Below, piece by piece: positions 63,691-64,000 of a stretch of 64,000 nucleotides of DNA. The translations under genes were made by a program, and so were the position numbers. Position 1 is the stretch's first letter. Every line of letters starts with the position of its first letter. The notes under the pieces were generated by a model. The model was given only the letters and a program-made list of their open reading frames with translations, ran no database searches and had not been told where the DNA came from. Origin of the DNA: Albibacterium sp035514885 (GTDB taxonomy: Bacteria > Bacteroidota > Bacteroidia > Sphingobacteriales > Sphingobacteriaceae); NCBI RefSeq assembly GCF_035514885.1, contig NZ_DATJCH010000016.1, forward strand, positions 59,363 through 123,362, in the 5' to 3' direction.

Positions 63691-64000
63691 ACAATCTATA
63701 GAATCTACAATTTTCTTAACCAAATATTTCGATAACTTATTTAAAAACACAGTCGCTCTTGCTTTTGCCTTCACGGTTCCATCGGCATTGAACAAAGGAG
63801 CTGTCCAAACAACGTCGTAAACATTCCACTCTCCGGGTCTTTTAGCCGGATTCACTAACGGAATGGATTCTTTATAAATACTTCCGACCATTCCATTAAC
63901 ATAAGTCTTATTCTCGTTGTTATACCCATCAAGAACTTGAAGCTCATAGCCGCCTGCATTACCATTGGTAGCAGCTAAAAAGATCCCACTGTTTCCTCTG
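63688..64000 (-). CDS. DUF1080 (3-keto-disaccharide hydrolase-like) protein, partial
   Basis: The frame is open from the window edge to a TGA at 63688-63690, giving about 103 residues. It matches the DUF1080 domain: LQVLDGYNN, a TYVNG turn, SIYKESIPLVN, PGEWNVYDVVW and FNADGTVKAKARATVFLN. After VFLN the family normally continues NGVLVQ..H and about 50 more residues, but here only KLSKYLVKKIVDSIDC follows. So the gene appears truncated or frame-disrupted. It would otherwise bind or cleave sugars in the periplasm. Confidence 0.75.
   Translation of the reverse strand, partial: RGNSGIFLAATNGNAGGYELQVLDGYNNENKTYVNGMVGSIYKESIPLVNPAKRPGEWNVYDVVWTAPLFNADGTVKAKARATVFLNKLSKYLVKKIVDSIDC

Overview
The window looks like a chromosomal segment of a Bacteroidota bacterium, most likely of the Sphingobacteriales (Pedobacter/Solitalea-like; the genus is an inference). 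The reasons are its AT-rich sequence, two TonB-dependent receptors, lipoproteins with short lipoboxes, group-typical families (DUF4271, DUF4295, DUF5916, bacillithiol enzyme BshC), weak Shine-Dalgarno sequences, and many starts preceded by the Bacteroidota -7 promoter element TAnnTTTG. Gene content is mostly housekeeping and ordinary accessory metabolism. I see no prophage, insertion sequence, CRISPR array or rRNA, and one tRNA (Val, anticodon TAC).

Layout. 1-3.1 kb: a partial photolyase gene, an atypical SDR, and two FKBP-type lipoproteins. 3.2-9.1 kb: a beta-oxidation operon marR-fadN-fadA-fadE with a promoter and operator-like palindrome upstream. 9.2-13.8 kb: a cupin/JmjC-like protein, TrkH/TrkA potassium uptake, and NhaA. 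13.8-25.5 kb: acyl-CoA ligase, a small barrel protein, a large PIG-L deacetylase translationally linked through a 35-residue membrane ORF to a sodium:solute symporter, a two-repeat secreted protein, a DUF5916 protein and a Tat-type carboxylesterase. 25.6-32.7 kb: a TonB receptor, an NTF2-like/oxidoreductase pair, tRNA-Val, lipoproteins, a flippase-like membrane protein and an SDR. 32.7-37.2 kb: lpxB, surE, a CsbD-like protein and acs. 37.4-42.2 kb: rpmB-rpmG-DUF4295, ftsY-rimO and bshC. 42.2-49.6 kb: a two-component system in one operon with a membrane/TPR protein, hemE and hemJ; then uvrC, hemD and DUF4271. 49.7-57.9 kb: aldehyde dehydrogenase, cbpA-cbpM, a three-part ABC importer, prfC and a phosphoesterase. 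58-64 kb: a TSUP transporter, a PQQ-dependent dehydrogenase in operon with a PqqU/YncD-like TonB receptor, and a DUF1080 protein that appears C-terminally truncated and runs off the window.

How the genes work together. The fad operon, the long-chain acyl-CoA ligase and acs cover fatty-acid activation, beta-oxidation and acetate use. TrkH, TrkA and NhaA handle K+ and Na+. HemD, HemE and HemJ belong to protoporphyrin synthesis, with hemE/hemJ under or beside a sensor kinase pair. The most suggestive functional link is the PQQ dehydrogenase with its adjacent TonB receptor, which hints at scavenging of external PQQ. Other points worth a second look are the 35-residue ORF linked to the symporter, predicted leaderless starts (nhaA, bshC and others), two large palindromic intergenic elements, and operator-like palindromes beside several promoters.
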